From NCBI RefSeq assembly GCF_963924675.1, contig NC_089225.1, positions 82,619,951 to 82,683,950 of the forward strand: a DNA stretch of 64,000 nucleotides, given 5' to 3'. The first letter of the stretch is position 1; each line of letters starts with the position of its first letter. This stretch comes from Phocoena phocoena (lineage: Eukaryota > Chordata > Mammalia > Artiodactyla > Phocoenidae). Shown here one piece after another: positions 1-20,150 of the stretch. The notes under the pieces were generated by a model, which worked only from the letters and a program-made list of their open reading frames with translations, made no database searches and was not told the DNA's origin. The translations under genes and the position numbers were made by a program.

Positions 1-590
1 CCATCAACAATATGAAAGGGTAGCCTATGAAATGGGAGAAAATATTTGCAAGTCAAATCTGATAAGGGGTTAATATCCAAAATATATAAGGGATTCATAG
101 CATTCAATAGCAAAAAATCCAATTAAAATATGAGCAAAGGACCTGAATAGACATTTTTTCAAAGAAGATATGCAAATGGTCAACAGATACATGAAAAGGT
201 GCTCATCATCCTTAATTATCAGGGAAATGAAAATCAAAACCACAATGAGATATCACCCCCCTCCTGTTAGTTTGGCGGTTATCAAAGAGACAAGAGATAA
301 TACGTGCTAGTGGTGAGGGTGTGGAGAAAAGGGAACCCTTGTGTGCTGTTGGTGGGAATGTAAGTGGTGCAGCCACTATGGAGAACAGTGTGGAGGTTCT
401 TAAAAAATTAAAAATAGAACTACCATATGATTCAGCAATCCCTCTTCCAGGTATATATCTAAAGGAAATGAAATCATATCTCAAAGAGGTATGATCTGCA
501 ACCCCATGTTTATTGTACCATCATTCACAATAGTCAAGGCATGGAAACAGCCTAAGTGTCCATCAATAGATGAATGAATAATAAAGATGT

Positions 591-626
<36 letters not shown>

Positions 627-1115
627 GGAATTTTAGCCATAAAAAAGAAGGAAATCCTGCCATTTGCAATAAGAGCCTAGAGGGCATTCTGCTAAGTGAA
701 ACAAGTCAGGCAGAGAAGGAAAATACTGTGTGATCTCACTTACATGTGATAAAAGAAAATTGAGACAGGGTAGGTTGGTAGTTGCCAGAGTTGGGGCAGT
801 GGGGGAAACAGGTGAAGGTACAAGGGGTACAAACTTCCAGTTATAAGTAAGTTGTGGGGATCTAAGGTAAGCGTGGTGACTATAGTTAACAATACTGTAT
901 TGTATATTTGAAAGTTGCTAAGAGAACATATCTTAAGTGTCCTCACCACAAAAAGAAATATAGTAACTATGTGAGATAATGGGTGTGTTAACTGACCTTA
1001 TTGTGTAATCATTTTGTAATATATACATATATCAGATCATCATGTTTTATACCTTAAACAGTGTTTTATGTCAATTATATCTTAATAAAGTTGGGGGAAA
1101 AAATAAAGGGCATCT
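1..1115 (+). mobile_element. Old LINE-1 3' end (ORF2 C-terminal part plus 3' UTR)
   Basis: The start shows the typical L1 ORF2 C-terminal coding pattern on the + strand: gagaaaatatttgcaa, then tatccaaaatatataa, then aatggtcaacagatacatg and gggaacccttgtg. A 3' UTR-like stretch follows, ending in ttaataaagttggggg and an A-rich tail near 1100. The reading frame is broken many times, so it is an old dead copy. It probably starts upstream of the window and is interrupted by a TA microsatellite. Confidence 0.85.
593..624. repeat. (TA)n microsatellite
   Basis: About 16 uninterrupted TA units lie inside the L1 3' end. It is likely length-polymorphic. Confidence 0.95.
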
Positions 1116-1218
1116 GTTGTTGACAGCAGGAAAAAAATAAAAATGAAATGATTGTCAGCCTTTATATATAACTGTTACCACAGTTCTTTCTCTGGTTTTC
1201 TCTAGTATTTAATTTTAA

Positions 1219-5030
<3,812 letters not shown>

Positions 5031-5251
5031 TTTTTTGTTTTGTTTTGTTTTGTTTTTTTGCGGTACATGGGCCTCTCACTGTTGTGGCCTCTCCCGTTGC
5101 GGAGCACAGGCTCCAGACGTGCAGGCTCAGCGGCCATGGCTCACGGGCCCAGCCGCTCTGCGGCATGTGGGATCTTCCCGGACCGGGGCACGAACCCATG
5201 TCCCCTGCATCAGCAGGCGGACTCTCAACCACTGCACCACCAGGGAAGCCC
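5031..5251 (-). mobile_element. CHR-type tRNA-Glu-derived SINE (short cetacean form)
   Basis: Read on the minus strand it begins gggcttccctggtggtgcag (the tRNA-like head with A box) and ends in an A-rich tail, seen here as a T run with TTTTG repeats. The duplicated flank ccaatttcag occurs at 5021-5030 and 5254-5263. The chance reading frames inside it are SINE translations, not genes. Confidence 0.95.
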
Positions 5252-5554
5252 TCCAATTTCAGTTTTAAAGAAACTTTTAAGTATCTCATGGAGGCTGGAA
5301 TGTGAATTATTTTCATAGCTTTTTCAAGGTCAAGTCAAACAGGTAACTTTTACTTTGCCTTTTCATATTAGGTATATTAAAGATAAGTACTCCAAAGATT
5401 AAAAAGTTGCTTCATTATTACTAAATTCCATCCACAGTGTCTTATACCTGCCAGTGATACTGTATCTTTGGAGGTACGTTCCTATTAATAAATAACGACG
5501 TTTGTTGTTGCTGGGTTATTTTTTTTGGTGACCTGTTATTTTTATAAATTTTAA

Positions 5555-5746
<192 letters not shown>

Positions 5747-6047
5747 TAACATCTCTTTGAAATTATTTTTTTGGTAGTGAAGGACTTTCAAAGAAAGAAA
5801 TTTTGTATCCCCTCTTTTCAGAGCATTAATATTTAATCAGATGTGATAAACATGGATAAGATGTGATAGTCGCAGATGTGATAGTTACTTTTGTTAAGTA
5901 ACTCTTACTAGGATAATTCTTTTGGTTTTTACCAACTGAACATTGAATTAGTTTTGAAATATTTATGATTTGTATTACTGTTGGGAAAACTCATCAGTAG
6001 ATTTGAAAATGGAATGTTTTTATTTCTCAATTTTTCCTTTGTGTTAG

Positions 6048-8230
<2,183 letters not shown>

Positions 8231-8435
8231 GGCTTCCCTGGTGGCGCAGTGGTTGAGAGTCCGCCTGCCAATGTAGGGGACGCAGGTTCGTGCCCCAGTC
8301 CGCGAAGATCCCACATGCTGCGGAGTGGCTGGGCCCGTGAGCCATGGCCACGGAGCCTGCGCGTCCGGAGCTTGTGCTCCGCAGTGGGAGAGGCCACAAC
8401 AGTGAGAGGCCCTCGTACCGCAAAAAAAAAAAAAA
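8231..8435 (+). mobile_element. CHR-type SINE
   Basis: A full-length short-form SINE on the + strand, starting ggcttccctggtggcgcag and ending in an A tail at 8422-8435. The flank tgcctttgtg at 8221-8230 is repeated as ggcctttgtg at 8436-8445, a 9-base target-site duplication. Confidence 0.96.
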
Positions 8436-9101
8436 GGCCTTTGTGTGGGGCGTCACTCAGTAATTAAACAGGAGAACTAGGGCCCAGGTATTTTTTGTCA
8501 TTTCTCAGGTGACCATAATGTAGTACTCTTTATAATGTGAGGGCAGGGCTATCATATCTATGTGTGGGGGGGTAGTGTGTGTATCCAAAGTTAAGTCAGT
8601 GGTAAGTAAATCATTGTATTCACTGAAAGTGTCTTTATAATTTTAAATAAACATATAAACTTATAGTTATTTAATACTGTGATACTAACTTAAAAGCAAA
8701 GCACTGAATATTCAACCTTTCATGTGAATAGTATTTTTAAAAACATATAGCAAAAATGCCCAGAATATTAACATTGGTATTTCCTGGATAATGAGATTTT
8801 ATGACCTTTTGTCTCACATTTGTTGGCCTCTATTGGGTTTGAGCTGCTTTAGTCAGATTCAAAGACTAAAGTGAAGGGATTTGGGGAAAACCTGAGAAGG
8901 GTAGAGAAGCTTCACTAGTAGAGGCTTAAGTTAAAAGTAGAAAAGTTAAAGTTTTGAGCCATCTTAGAGGTTGTTTCCTCCAATGCTGTTTGCTTCTTTA
9001 AGTCTTGCATGGAAAGACTGCCTGAGATCCCTTATTGTTGCCTTGGCCTGCAAAGGCATGTGCATACAGCTCAGATCAGCTTTTGGTACACATATATTCT
9101 T
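8436..9101 (+). other. NBEAL1 intron between SINE and L1
   Basis: I recognise no repeat or gene here. A small G run sits near 8565. Confidence 0.35.
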
Positions 9102-9487
9102 TTTTTTTTTTTAACATCTTTATTGGAGTATAATTGCTTTACAGTGGTGTGTTAGTTTCTGCTTTATAGCATAATGAATCAGCTATACATTTACATATAT
9201 CCCCATATCTCCTCCTTCTTGCGTCTCCCTCCCACCCTCCCTATCCCACCCCTCTAGGTGGTCACAAAGCACCGAGCTGATCTCCCTGTGCCAGGCGGCT
9301 GCTTCCCACTAGCTATCTATTTTACATTTAGTAGTGTATATAAGTGCGTGCCACTCTCTCACTTTGTCCCAGCTTACTCTTCCTCCTCCCCTTGTCCTCA
9401 AGTCCATTCTCTACACTTGCATCTTTATTCCTATCCTGCCCCTAGGTTCTTCATAACCATTTTTTTTTAGATTCCGTATATAGGCAC
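9102..9487 (-). mobile_element. 5'-truncated LINE-1 3' end, antisense
   Basis: A T run followed by aacatctttattggagtata and attgctttacagtggtgtg is the reverse complement of the tail of the young cetacean L1 seen again at 11.6 and 54.9 kb. Only about 390 bases were inserted. The flanking phrase atatattctt on each side looks like a short target-site duplication. Confidence 0.92.
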
Positions 9488-11522
<2,035 letters not shown>

Positions 11523-12156
11523 TAATACCAGTTTTTTATGTTGATTTCAAGCATTTAATGTTCAAATGAGAGTAATAACAAGACTGAACTTTGAAAACGA
11601 ACAATATTTTATGTTTTTTATTTTTTTTTAATATCTTTATTAGAGTATAATTGCTTTACAATGGTGTGTCAGTTTCTGCTTTATAACAAAGTGAATCAGT
11701 TATACGTATACATATGTCCCCATATCTCTTCCCTCTTGCATCTCCCTCCCTCCCACCCTCCCGATCCCACCCCTCTAGGTGGTCACAAAGCACCAAGCTG
11801 ATCTCCCTGTGCTATGTGGCTGCTTCCCACTAGCTATCTATTTTACGTTTGGTAGTGTATATATGTCCATGCCACTCTCTCACTTTGTCCCAGCTTACCC
11901 TTCCCCCTCCCCGTATCCTCAAGTCCATTCTCTAGTAGGTCTGCATCTTTATTCCGTCTTGCCCCTAGGTTCTTCTGACCATTTTCTTTTCTTTTCTTTC
12001 TTTTTTTTTCCAGATTCCATATATATGTGTTAGCATACGGTATTTGTTTTTCTCTTTCTGACTTACTTCACTCTGTATGACAGTATCTAGGTCCATTCAC
12101 CTCACTACAGATAACTCAGTTTTGTTCCTTTATATGGCTGAGTAATATTCCATGGT

Positions 12157-12240
12157 ATATATTCCATTTTCCATATTCCATATATTCCATTTCCATTTCC
12201 ATTTCCAAATTTTCCATATTTCCATTTCCATATTCCATTG
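12157..12240. repeat. Local TTCCAT-type tandem repeat
   Basis: About 84 bases of irregular ttccat / atttcc / ttccata units sit in the L1 3' region. They seem to be a local expansion of the attccattgtatatat phrase found once in the other L1 copies at 39.15 and 55.46 kb. Confidence 0.85.
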
Positions 12241-12428
12241 TATATATGTACCACATCTTCTTTATCCATTCATCTGTTGGTGGACACTTAGGTTGCTTCC
12301 ATGACCTGGCTATTGTAAATAGAGCTGCAGTGAACATTGTGGTACATGACTCTTTTTCAATTATGGTTTTCTCAGGGTATATGCCCAGTAGTGGGATTGC
12401 TGGGTCGCAGGGTGGTAGTATATTTACA

Positions 12429-12637
12429 TTTTTTTTTTTTTTTTTGTCGCACGCGGACCTCTCACTGTTGTGGCCTCTCCCGTTGCGGAGCACAGGCTCC
12501 AGATGCACAGGCTCAGTGGCCATGGCTCACAGGCCCAGCCGCTCCACGGCATGTGGGATCTTCCCGGATCGGGGCACGAACCCGTGTCCCCTGCATCAGC
12601 AGGCGGATTCTCAACCACTGCGCCACCAGGGAATCCC
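12429..12637 (-). mobile_element. CHR-type SINE nested in L1
   Basis: Minus-strand short-form SINE with its T run at 12430-12445 and head ending gggaatccc. The L1 phrase around tagttctatttttagttttt continues on the far side, showing insertion into the L1. Confidence 0.93.
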
Positions 12638-14649
12638 AGTAGTTCTATTTTTAGTTTTTTAAGGAACCTCCATACTGTTCTCCATAGTGGCTGTATCAAT
12701 TTACATTCCCACCAACAGTGCAAGAGGGTTCCCTTTTCTCCACACCCTCTCCAGCATTTATTCTTTCTAGATTTTTTGATGATGGCCATTCTGACCAGTG
12801 TGAGATGATACCCCATTGTAGTTTTGACTTGCATTTCTCTATTGATTAATGATGTTGAGCATTCTTTCATGTGTTTGTTAGCAATCTGTATATCTCCTTT
12901 GGAGAAACAGTCTATTTAGGTCTTCTGCCCATTTTTGGTTTGGGTTGTTTGTTCTTTGGTTATTGAGCTGCATGAGCTGCTTGTATATTTTGGAGATGAA
13001 TCGTTTGTCAGTTGCTTCATTTGAAAATATTTTCTCCCATTCTGAGGGTTGTCTTTTCGTCTTGTTTATGGTTTCCTTTGCTGTGCAAAAGCTTTTAAGT
13101 TTCATTAGGTCCCATTTGTTTATTTTTGTTTTCATTTCCATTTCTCTACGAGGTGGGCCTAAAAAGATCTTGCTGTGATTTATGTCATAGAGTGTTCTGC
13201 CTATGTTTTCCTTAAGAGTTTGATGGTATTTGGCCTTACATTTAGGTCTTTAATCCATTTTGAGTTTCTTTTTGTGTATGGTGTTAGGGAGTGTTCTAAT
13301 TTCATTCTTTTACATGTAGCTGTCCAGTTTTCCCAGAACCACTTATTGAAGAAGGTGTCTTTTCTCCACTATATACTCTTGCCTCCTTTATCAAATATAA
13401 GGTGACCATATGTGCGTGGGTTTATCTATGGGCTTTCTATCCTGTTATATTGATGTATATTTCTGTTTCTGTGCCAGTACATACTGTCTTGATTACTGTA
13501 GCTTTGTAGTATAGTCTGAAGTAAGGGAGCCTGATTCCTCCAGCTCTATTTTTCTTTCTCAAGATTGCTTTGGCTATTCGGGGTCTTTTGTGTTTCCATA
13601 CAGACTGTGAAATTTTCTGTTCTAGTTCTATGAAAAATGCCAGTGGTAGTTTGATGGGGATTGCATTGAATCTGTAGATTGCCTTGGGTAGTAGAGTCAT
13701 TTTCACAATGTTGATTCTTCCAATCCAGAAATATGGTATCTCTCTCCATCTATTTGTATCATCTTTAATTTCTTTCATCAGTGTCTTATAATTTTCTGCA
13801 TACAGGTCTTTTGTCTCCTTAGGTAGGTGTATTCCTAGATATTTTATTCTTTTTGTTGCAATGGTAAATGGGAGTGTTCTCTTAATTTCACTTTCAGATT
13901 TTTCATCATTAGTGTATAGGAGTGCAAGAGATTTCTGTGCATTAATTTTGTATCCTGCTACTCTACCAAATTCATTGATTAGCTCTAGTAGTTTTCTGGT
14001 AGCATCTTTAGGATTCTCTATGTATAGTATAATGTCATCTGCAAACAGTGACAGCTTTACTTCTTTTTTTCCAATTTGGATTCCTTTTATTTCTTTTTCT
14101 TCTCTGATTGCCGTGGCTATAACTTCCAAAACTATGTTGAATAAGAGTGGTGAGAGTGGGCAACCTTGTCTTTTTCCTGATCTTAATGGAAATGGTTTCG
14201 GGTTTTCACCATTGAGGATGATGTTGGCTGTGGGTTTCTCATATATGGACTTTATTATGTTGAGGAAAGTTCCCTCTATGCCTACTTTCTGGAGGGTTTT
14301 TATCATAAATGGGTGTTGAATTTTGTCAGAAGCTTTCTCTGCATCTGTTGAGATGATCATAAGATTTTTCTCCTTCAATTTGTTAATATGGTGTATCATC
14401 TTGATTGATTTGCATACATTGAAGAATCCTTGCATTCCTGGGAATAAACCCCTCTTGATCATAATGTATGATCCTTTTAATGTGCTGTTGGATTCTGTTG
14501 GCCAGTATTTTGTGGAGGATTTTTGCATCTATGTTCATCAGTGATATTGGCCTGTAGTTTTCTTTTTTTGTGACATCCTTGTCTGGTTTTGGTATCAGAG
14601 TGATGGTGGCCTCATAGAATGAGTTGGGGAGTGTTCCTCCCTCTGCTAT

Positions 14650-14862
14650 TTTTTTTTTTTTTTTTTTTTTTGCAGTACGCAGGCCTCTCACTGTTGTGGC
14701 CTCTGCCATTGCGGAGCACAGGCTCCAGGCACACAGGCTTAGCGGCCATGGCTCACAGGCCTAGCCGCTCCGTGGCATGTGGGATCTTCCCAGACTGGGG
14801 CACTAACCCCTGTCCCCTGCATTGGCAGGAGGACTCTCAACCACTGCGCCACCAGGGAAGCC
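14650..14862 (-). mobile_element. CHR-type SINE nested in L1
   Basis: Minus-strand SINE with a 20-base T run. The target-site duplication ccctctgctat occurs at 14639-14649 and 14863-14873. It splits the L1 reverse transcriptase region. Confidence 0.96.
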
Positions 14863-16269
14863 CCCTCTGCTATGTTTTGGACGAGTTTGAGAAGGATAGG
14901 TGTTAGCTCTTCTCTCAATGTTTGATTGAATTCGCCTGTGAAGCCATCTGGTCCTGGGCTTTTGTTTGTTGGAAGATTTTTAATCACAGTTTAAGTTTCA
15001 GTGCTTGTGATTGGTCTGTTCATATCTTCCATTTCTTCCTGGTTCAGTCTCAGAAGGTGTACATTTCTAAGAATTTGTCCGTTTCTTCCAGGTTGTCCAT
15101 TTTATTGGCATATAGTTGCTTCTGGTAATCTCTCATGATCCTTTGTATTTCTGCAGTGTCAGTTGTTACTTCTCCTTTTTCATTTCTAATTCTAATGATT
15201 TGAGTCTTCTCTCTTTTTTTCTTGATGAGTCTGGCTAATGATTTATCAACTTTGTTTATCTTCTCAAAGAACCAGCTTTTAGTTTTATTGGTCTTTGCTA
15301 TCATTTCCTTCATTTCTTTTTCATTTATTTCTGATCTGATCTTTATGATTTGTTTCCTTCTGCTAACTTTGGGACTTCTTTGTTCTTTCTCTAATTGCTT
15401 TAGGTGTAAGGTTGGGTTGTTTATTTGAGATGTTTCTTGTTTCTTAAGGTAGGCTTGTATAGCTATAAACTTCCCTCTTACAACTGCTTTTGCTGCATCC
15501 CATAGGTATTGGGTCGTTGTGTTTTTATTGTCATTTGCTTCTAGGTTTTTTTTTTTATTTCCCCTTTGATTTCTTCAGTGATCTCTTGGTTATTAAGTAG
15601 TGTGTTGTTTAGCCTCCATGTGTTTGTATTTCTTACAGATTTCTTCCTGTAATTGATATCTAGTCTCAAAGCGTTGTGGTCGGAAAAGATACTTGACATG
15701 GTTTCAGTTCTGAAATTTACCAAGGCTTGATTTGTGACCCAAGATATGATCTATCCTGGAGAATGTTCCATGAGTACTTGAGATGAATGTGTATTCTGTT
15801 GTTTTTGGAGGGAATGTCTTATAAATATCAATTAAATCCATCTTGTTTATTGTATCATTTAAAGCTTGTGTTTCCTTATTTATTCTCATTTTGGATGATC
15901 TGTCCCTTGGTGAAAGTGGGGTGTTGAAGTCCCCTAGTATGATTGCATTACTGTCGATTTCCCCTTTTATGGCTGTTCGTATTTGCCTTATGTATTGAGG
16001 GTCTCCTATGTTGGGTGCATAAATATTAACAATTGTTATATCTTCTTCTCCGATTGATCCTTTGATCATTATGTAGTGTCCTTCTTTGTCTCTTGTACTA
16101 GTCTTTGTTTTAAAGTCTATTTTGTCTGATATGGGAATTGCTATTCCTGCTTTCTTTTGATTTCCATTTGCCTGGAATATCTTTTTCCATCCCCTTACTT
16201 TCAGTGTGCATGTGTCCCTAGGTCTGAAGTGGGTCTCTTGTAGACAGCATATATATGGGCCTTGTTTTT

Positions 16270-16478
16270 TTTTTTTGTTTTTTTTGCAGTACGCGGGCCT
16301 CTCACTGTTGTGGCCTCTCCCGTTGCGGAGCACAGGCTCCGCACGCGCAGGCTCAGCGGCCATGGCTCACGGGCCCAGCCGCTCCGCGGCCTGTGGAATC
16401 TTCCCAGACCGGGGCACAAACCCGTGTCCCCTGCATCGGCAGGCGGACTCTCAACCACTGCGCCACCAGCGAAGCCCT
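16270..16478 (-). mobile_element. CHR-type SINE nested in L1
   Basis: Minus-strand SINE. The L1 phrase gggccttgttttt is duplicated at 16257-16269 and 16479-16491. It interrupts the start of the L1 endonuclease domain. Confidence 0.96.
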
Positions 16479-18039
16479 GGGCCTTGTTTTTGTATCCATT
16501 CAGCCAGTCTGTGTCTTTTAGTTGGAGCATTTAATCCATTTACATTTAAGGTAATTATCGATATGTATGTTCCTATTCCCATTTTCTTAATTTTTTTGGG
16601 TTTATTATTGTAGGTCTTTTCCTTCTCTTGTGTTTCCTGCCTTGAGAAGTTCCTTTAGTGTTTGTTGTAAAGCTGGTTTGGTGGTGCTGAATTCCATTAG
16701 CTTTTGCTTGTCTGTAAAGGTTTTAATTTCTCCGTCAAATCTGATGAGATCCTTGTTGGGTAGAGTAATCTTGGTTGTAGGTTTTTCTCTTTCATCAATT
16801 TAAATATGTCCTGCTACTCCCTTCAGGCTTGCAGAGTTCCTGGTGAAAGATCAGCTGTTAACCTTATGGGGATTCCCTTGTGTGTTATTTGTTGTTTTTC
16901 CCTTGCTGCTTTTAATATTTGTTCTTTGTATTTAATTTTTGATAGTTTGGTTAATATGTGTCTTGGCATGTTTCTCCTTGGATTTATCCTGTATGGGACT
17001 CTCTGTGCTTTCTGGACTTGATTAACTATTTCCTTTCCCATATTAGGGAAGTTTTCAACTATAATCTCTTCAAATATTTTCTCAGTCCCTTTCTTTTTCT
17101 CTTTTTCTTCTGGGACCCCTATAATTCGAAGGTTGGTTTAATATTGTCCCAGAGGTCTCTGAGACTGTCCTCACTTCTTTTCATTCTTTTTTGTTTATTC
17201 TGCTCTGCAGTAGTTATTTCCACTATTTTATCTTCCAGGTCACTTGTCCGTTCTTCTGCCTCAGTTATTCTGCTACTGATCCCTTGTAGTGAATTTTAAA
17301 TTTCATTTATTGTGTTGTTTATCATTGTTTGTTTGCTCTTTAGTTCTTCTAGGTCCTTGTTAAACATTTATTTTCTCCATTTTATTTCCAAGATTTTGAT
17401 CATCTGTACTATCATTATTCTGAATTCTTTTTCCAGTAGACTGCTTATTTCCTCTTCATTTGTTTGGTCTGGTGGGTTTTTGCCTTGCTCCTTCATCTGC
17501 TATGTGTTTCTCTGTCTTCTCATTTTGCTTAACTTACTGTGTTTGGGGTCTCCTTTTCACAGGCTGCATGTTTGTAGTTTCTGTTGTTCTTGGTGTCTGT
17601 CCCCAGTGGCTTAGGGTGGTTCAGTGGGTTGTGTAGGCTTCCTGGTGGAGGGGACTAGTTCCTGTGTTCTGGTGGATGAGGCTGGATCTTGTCTTTCTGG
17701 CGGGCAGGTCCACGTCTGGTGGTGTGTTTTGGTGTGTCGGTGGTCTTATTATGATTTTAGGCAGCCTCCCTAGTAATGGATGGGGTTGTGGATGGGGTTC
17801 TGTTCCTGTCTTGCTAGTTGTTTGGCAAAGGGTGTCCAGCACTGTAGCTTGCTGGTCGTTGAGTGGAGGTGGGTCTTGGCATTCAGATGAGATCTGTGGG
17901 AGATTTTTGCCATTTGATATTATGTGAAGCTGGAAGGTCTCTTGTGGACCAGTGTCCTGAACTTGGCTCTCCCACCTCAGTGGCACAGCCCTGACGTCTG
18001 GCTGGAGCACCAAGAGCGTGTCCTCCACTCAGCTAAGAA

Positions 18040-18165
18040 TAAAAGGGAGAAAAAAAAAAGAAGGAAAGAAAGAAGAAGATAAAATAAAATAAAGTAAAAT
18101 AAAGTTATTAAAATAAAAAATAATTAAGAAAAGAAAATTTTTAAGTAATTAAAAAAAAAAGAAAA
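18040..18165. repeat. A-rich low-complexity tract in L1 5' region
   Basis: A run of aaaataaaataaag-like units and poly-A stretches lies between the ORF1 remains and the GC-rich part of the L1 5' UTR. Confidence 0.8.
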
Positions 18166-18399
18166 CCGGACAGAGAGACCCCTAGGACAAATGGTAAAAG
18201 CAAAGCTATACAGACAAAATCACACACAGAAGCATACACATACACAATGACAAAAAGAGAAAAAGTTGGAAAAATATATATATCATTGCTCCCAAAGTCC
18301 ACCTCCTCAATTTGGGATGATTCGTTGTCTATTCAGGTATTCCACAGATGCAGGGCACATCAAGTTGATTGTGGAGATTTAATCTGCTGCTCCTGAGGC

Positions 18400-19420
18400 T
18401 GCTGGGAGAACTTTCTCTTCTTTGTTCACACAGCTCCCAGGGTTCAGCTTTGAATTTGGCCCCGCTTCTGTGTGTAGGTCGCCCGAGGGCATCTGTTCTT
18501 TGCTCAGACAGGATGGGGTTAAAGGAGCAGCTGATTCGGGGGTTCTGGCTCACTTAGGCGGGGGTGAGGGAGGGGTACGGATGCGGGGCGAGCCTGTGGC
18601 AGCAGAGGCTGGTGGGACATTGCATGAGCCTGAGGCGCACTGTGCTTTCTGACGGGTGAGTTGTCCCTGGATCATGGGACCCTGGCAGTGGTGGGCTGCA
18701 CAGGCTCCCGGGAGGGGAGGTGTGGATAGTGACCTGTGCTCGCACGCAGGCTTCTTAGTGGCGGCAGCAGCAGCCTTAGCATCTCATGCCTGTTTCTGGG
18801 GTCCACGCTGATAGCCGTGGCTCGCGCCCGTCTCTGGAGCTCCCTTAAGCGGCGCTCTTAATACCCTCTCCTCACACACCAGGAAATAAAGAGGCAAGGA
18901 AAATTCTCTTGTCTCTTGGGCAAGTCCAGACTTTTCCTGGATTCCCTCCCGGCTAGCCGTGGCGCACTAGCCCCCTTCAGGCTGTGTTCATGCAGCCAAC
19001 CCCAGTCCTCTCCCTGGGAGCTTGACCTCCGAAGCCCGAGCCTCAGCTCCCAGCCCCCGCCCGCCCCGGCGGGTGAGCAGACAAGCCTCTCGGGCTGGTG
19101 AGTTCCGGTCGGCCCTGATCCTCTGTGCAGGAGTCTCTCCGCTTTGCCCTCCGCAACCCAGTTGCTGTGCTCTCCTCCGTGACTCTGAAGCTTACCCCCT
19201 CCGTCACCCGCAGTTTCCAACCGCTAAGGGCCTTCCTAGTGTGTGGAAACCTTTCGTCCTTCACGGCTCCCTCCCACTGGTGCAGGTCCCGTCCCTATTC
19301 TTTTGTCTCTGTTTTTTTCTTTTACCCTACCCAGGTACGTGGGTAGTTTCTTGCCTTTTGGGAGGCCTGAGGTCTTCTGCCAGCGTTCAGTAGGTGTTCT
19401 GTAGGGTTGTTCCACATTTA
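18400..19420 (-). promoter_or_regulatory. GC- and CpG-rich L1 5' UTR (probable relic promoter)
   Basis: This about 1 kb stretch is strikingly richer in G+C and CpG than the surrounding intron. It lies where an L1 internal promoter should be, upstream of the ORF1 remains on the minus strand. Promoter activity is inferred from position and composition only. It could act in both directions. Confidence 0.45.
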
Positions 19421-19435
19421 GATAGATGTATTTCT

Positions 19436-19655
19436 TTTTTTTTTTTTTTTTTTTTTTTTTTGCAGTACGTGGGCCTCTAGCTGTAGTGGCCTCTCTCCCG
19501 TTGCGGAGCACGGGCTCCGGACGCGCAGGCTCAGCGGCCATGGCTCACGGGCCCAGCCGCTCCGTGGCATGTGGGATCTTCCCGGACCGGGGCACGAACC
19601 CGTGTCCCCTCCATCGGCAGGCGGACCCTCATCCACTGCGCCACCAGGGAAGCCC
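19436..19655 (-). mobile_element. CHR-type SINE nested in L1 5' UTR
   Basis: Minus-strand SINE with a T run of about 20. The 17-base duplication tagatagatgtatttct is exact at 19419-19435 and 19656-19672, so this is a fairly recent insertion. Confidence 0.97.
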
Positions 19656-19735
19656 TAGATAGATGTATTTCTGATGTATTTGTGGGGAGGGAGGTGATTC
19701 CGCATCTTACTCTTCCGCCATGTTTAAGCTCCTCC

Positions 19736-20150
19736 ACGTTATACTCACTCTGGCCCACGGTCCCAAGGACTGTTGTGGCTTCAGCTGGTGGGGCCCCTTC
19801 AGAGCCGGCAGCCTTAGTGAGGCCGTCCTCCCCTCAGGCTCCAGGGCACTTCAGTCCGAACAGTGTTTCTTATTGTTTGTCCGAAAATTATTTGAGAATT
19901 GGAAGAAAAACAGATAAGAACTTAAAAATTAATATCAAAATGTTCTGTACATAGTGATTATGTAAAAAGTCTATCAGGCTGATAGTAGAAATCTTTAAGG
20001 AGGCTGAGTATGTATCAGGGCTTAGAGGGAAATTTATAATACAAAGTACTTAGTAATTTGAGACCTTTCTTCTTTTTTAGTATAAGTTCATTCTACCCTA
20101 AGGAATTTGAAAAAGTAAACTAAATTACATTAGTTTGGTTTTTTCGTTTG
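19736..20150 (+). other. Unassigned sequence past the L1 5' end, GC-rich at first
   Basis: From 19736 to about 19870 the sequence is GC-rich and unlike ordinary intron. It holds a chance 65-residue frame (19720-19917) that I do not recognise. It may be an extension of the L1 5' UTR or an old retrocopy fragment. The rest, to 20150, is plain AT-rich intron. Confidence 0.3.

Larger units (their letters stand above)
11619..19735 (-). mobile_element. Nearly full-length LINE-1, antisense, with four nested SINEs
   Basis: The element reads on the minus strand. Its 5' UTR is about 19735 to 17640 and is GC-rich. ORF1 remains lie at about 17600-16620 and ORF2 at about 16560-12700. The 3' UTR with A tail ends near 11619. 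Broken ORF2 frames show the endonuclease pattern (CCLQETHF at about 16270, IVNIYAPN) and reverse transcriptase with FADD at 14050-14030. Multiple stops and frameshifts plus the SINE insertions make it non-functional. Without the SINEs it is about 7.2 kb. The 5' limit rests on similarity to the start of the 44.67 kb copy (gccat...cctcc), and I found no clear target-site duplication. Confidence 0.88.

Noticed and set aside
5031..5251. Overlapping frames of about 90-130 residues on both strands, repeated at each SINE
   Set aside because: They are translations of the GC-rich SINE body and recur with the same residues at every SINE in the window.
8231..8300. tRNA genes at SINE heads
   Set aside because: The A and B boxes come from a tRNA-Glu ancestor, but the sequence does not fold as a full tRNA and is joined to a SINE body and A tail.
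13861..14319. Plus-strand 152-residue hydrophobic frame as a membrane protein
   Set aside because: It is the reverse strand of L1 reverse transcriptase. The same frame appears in the L1 copies at 40.5 and 56.7 kb.
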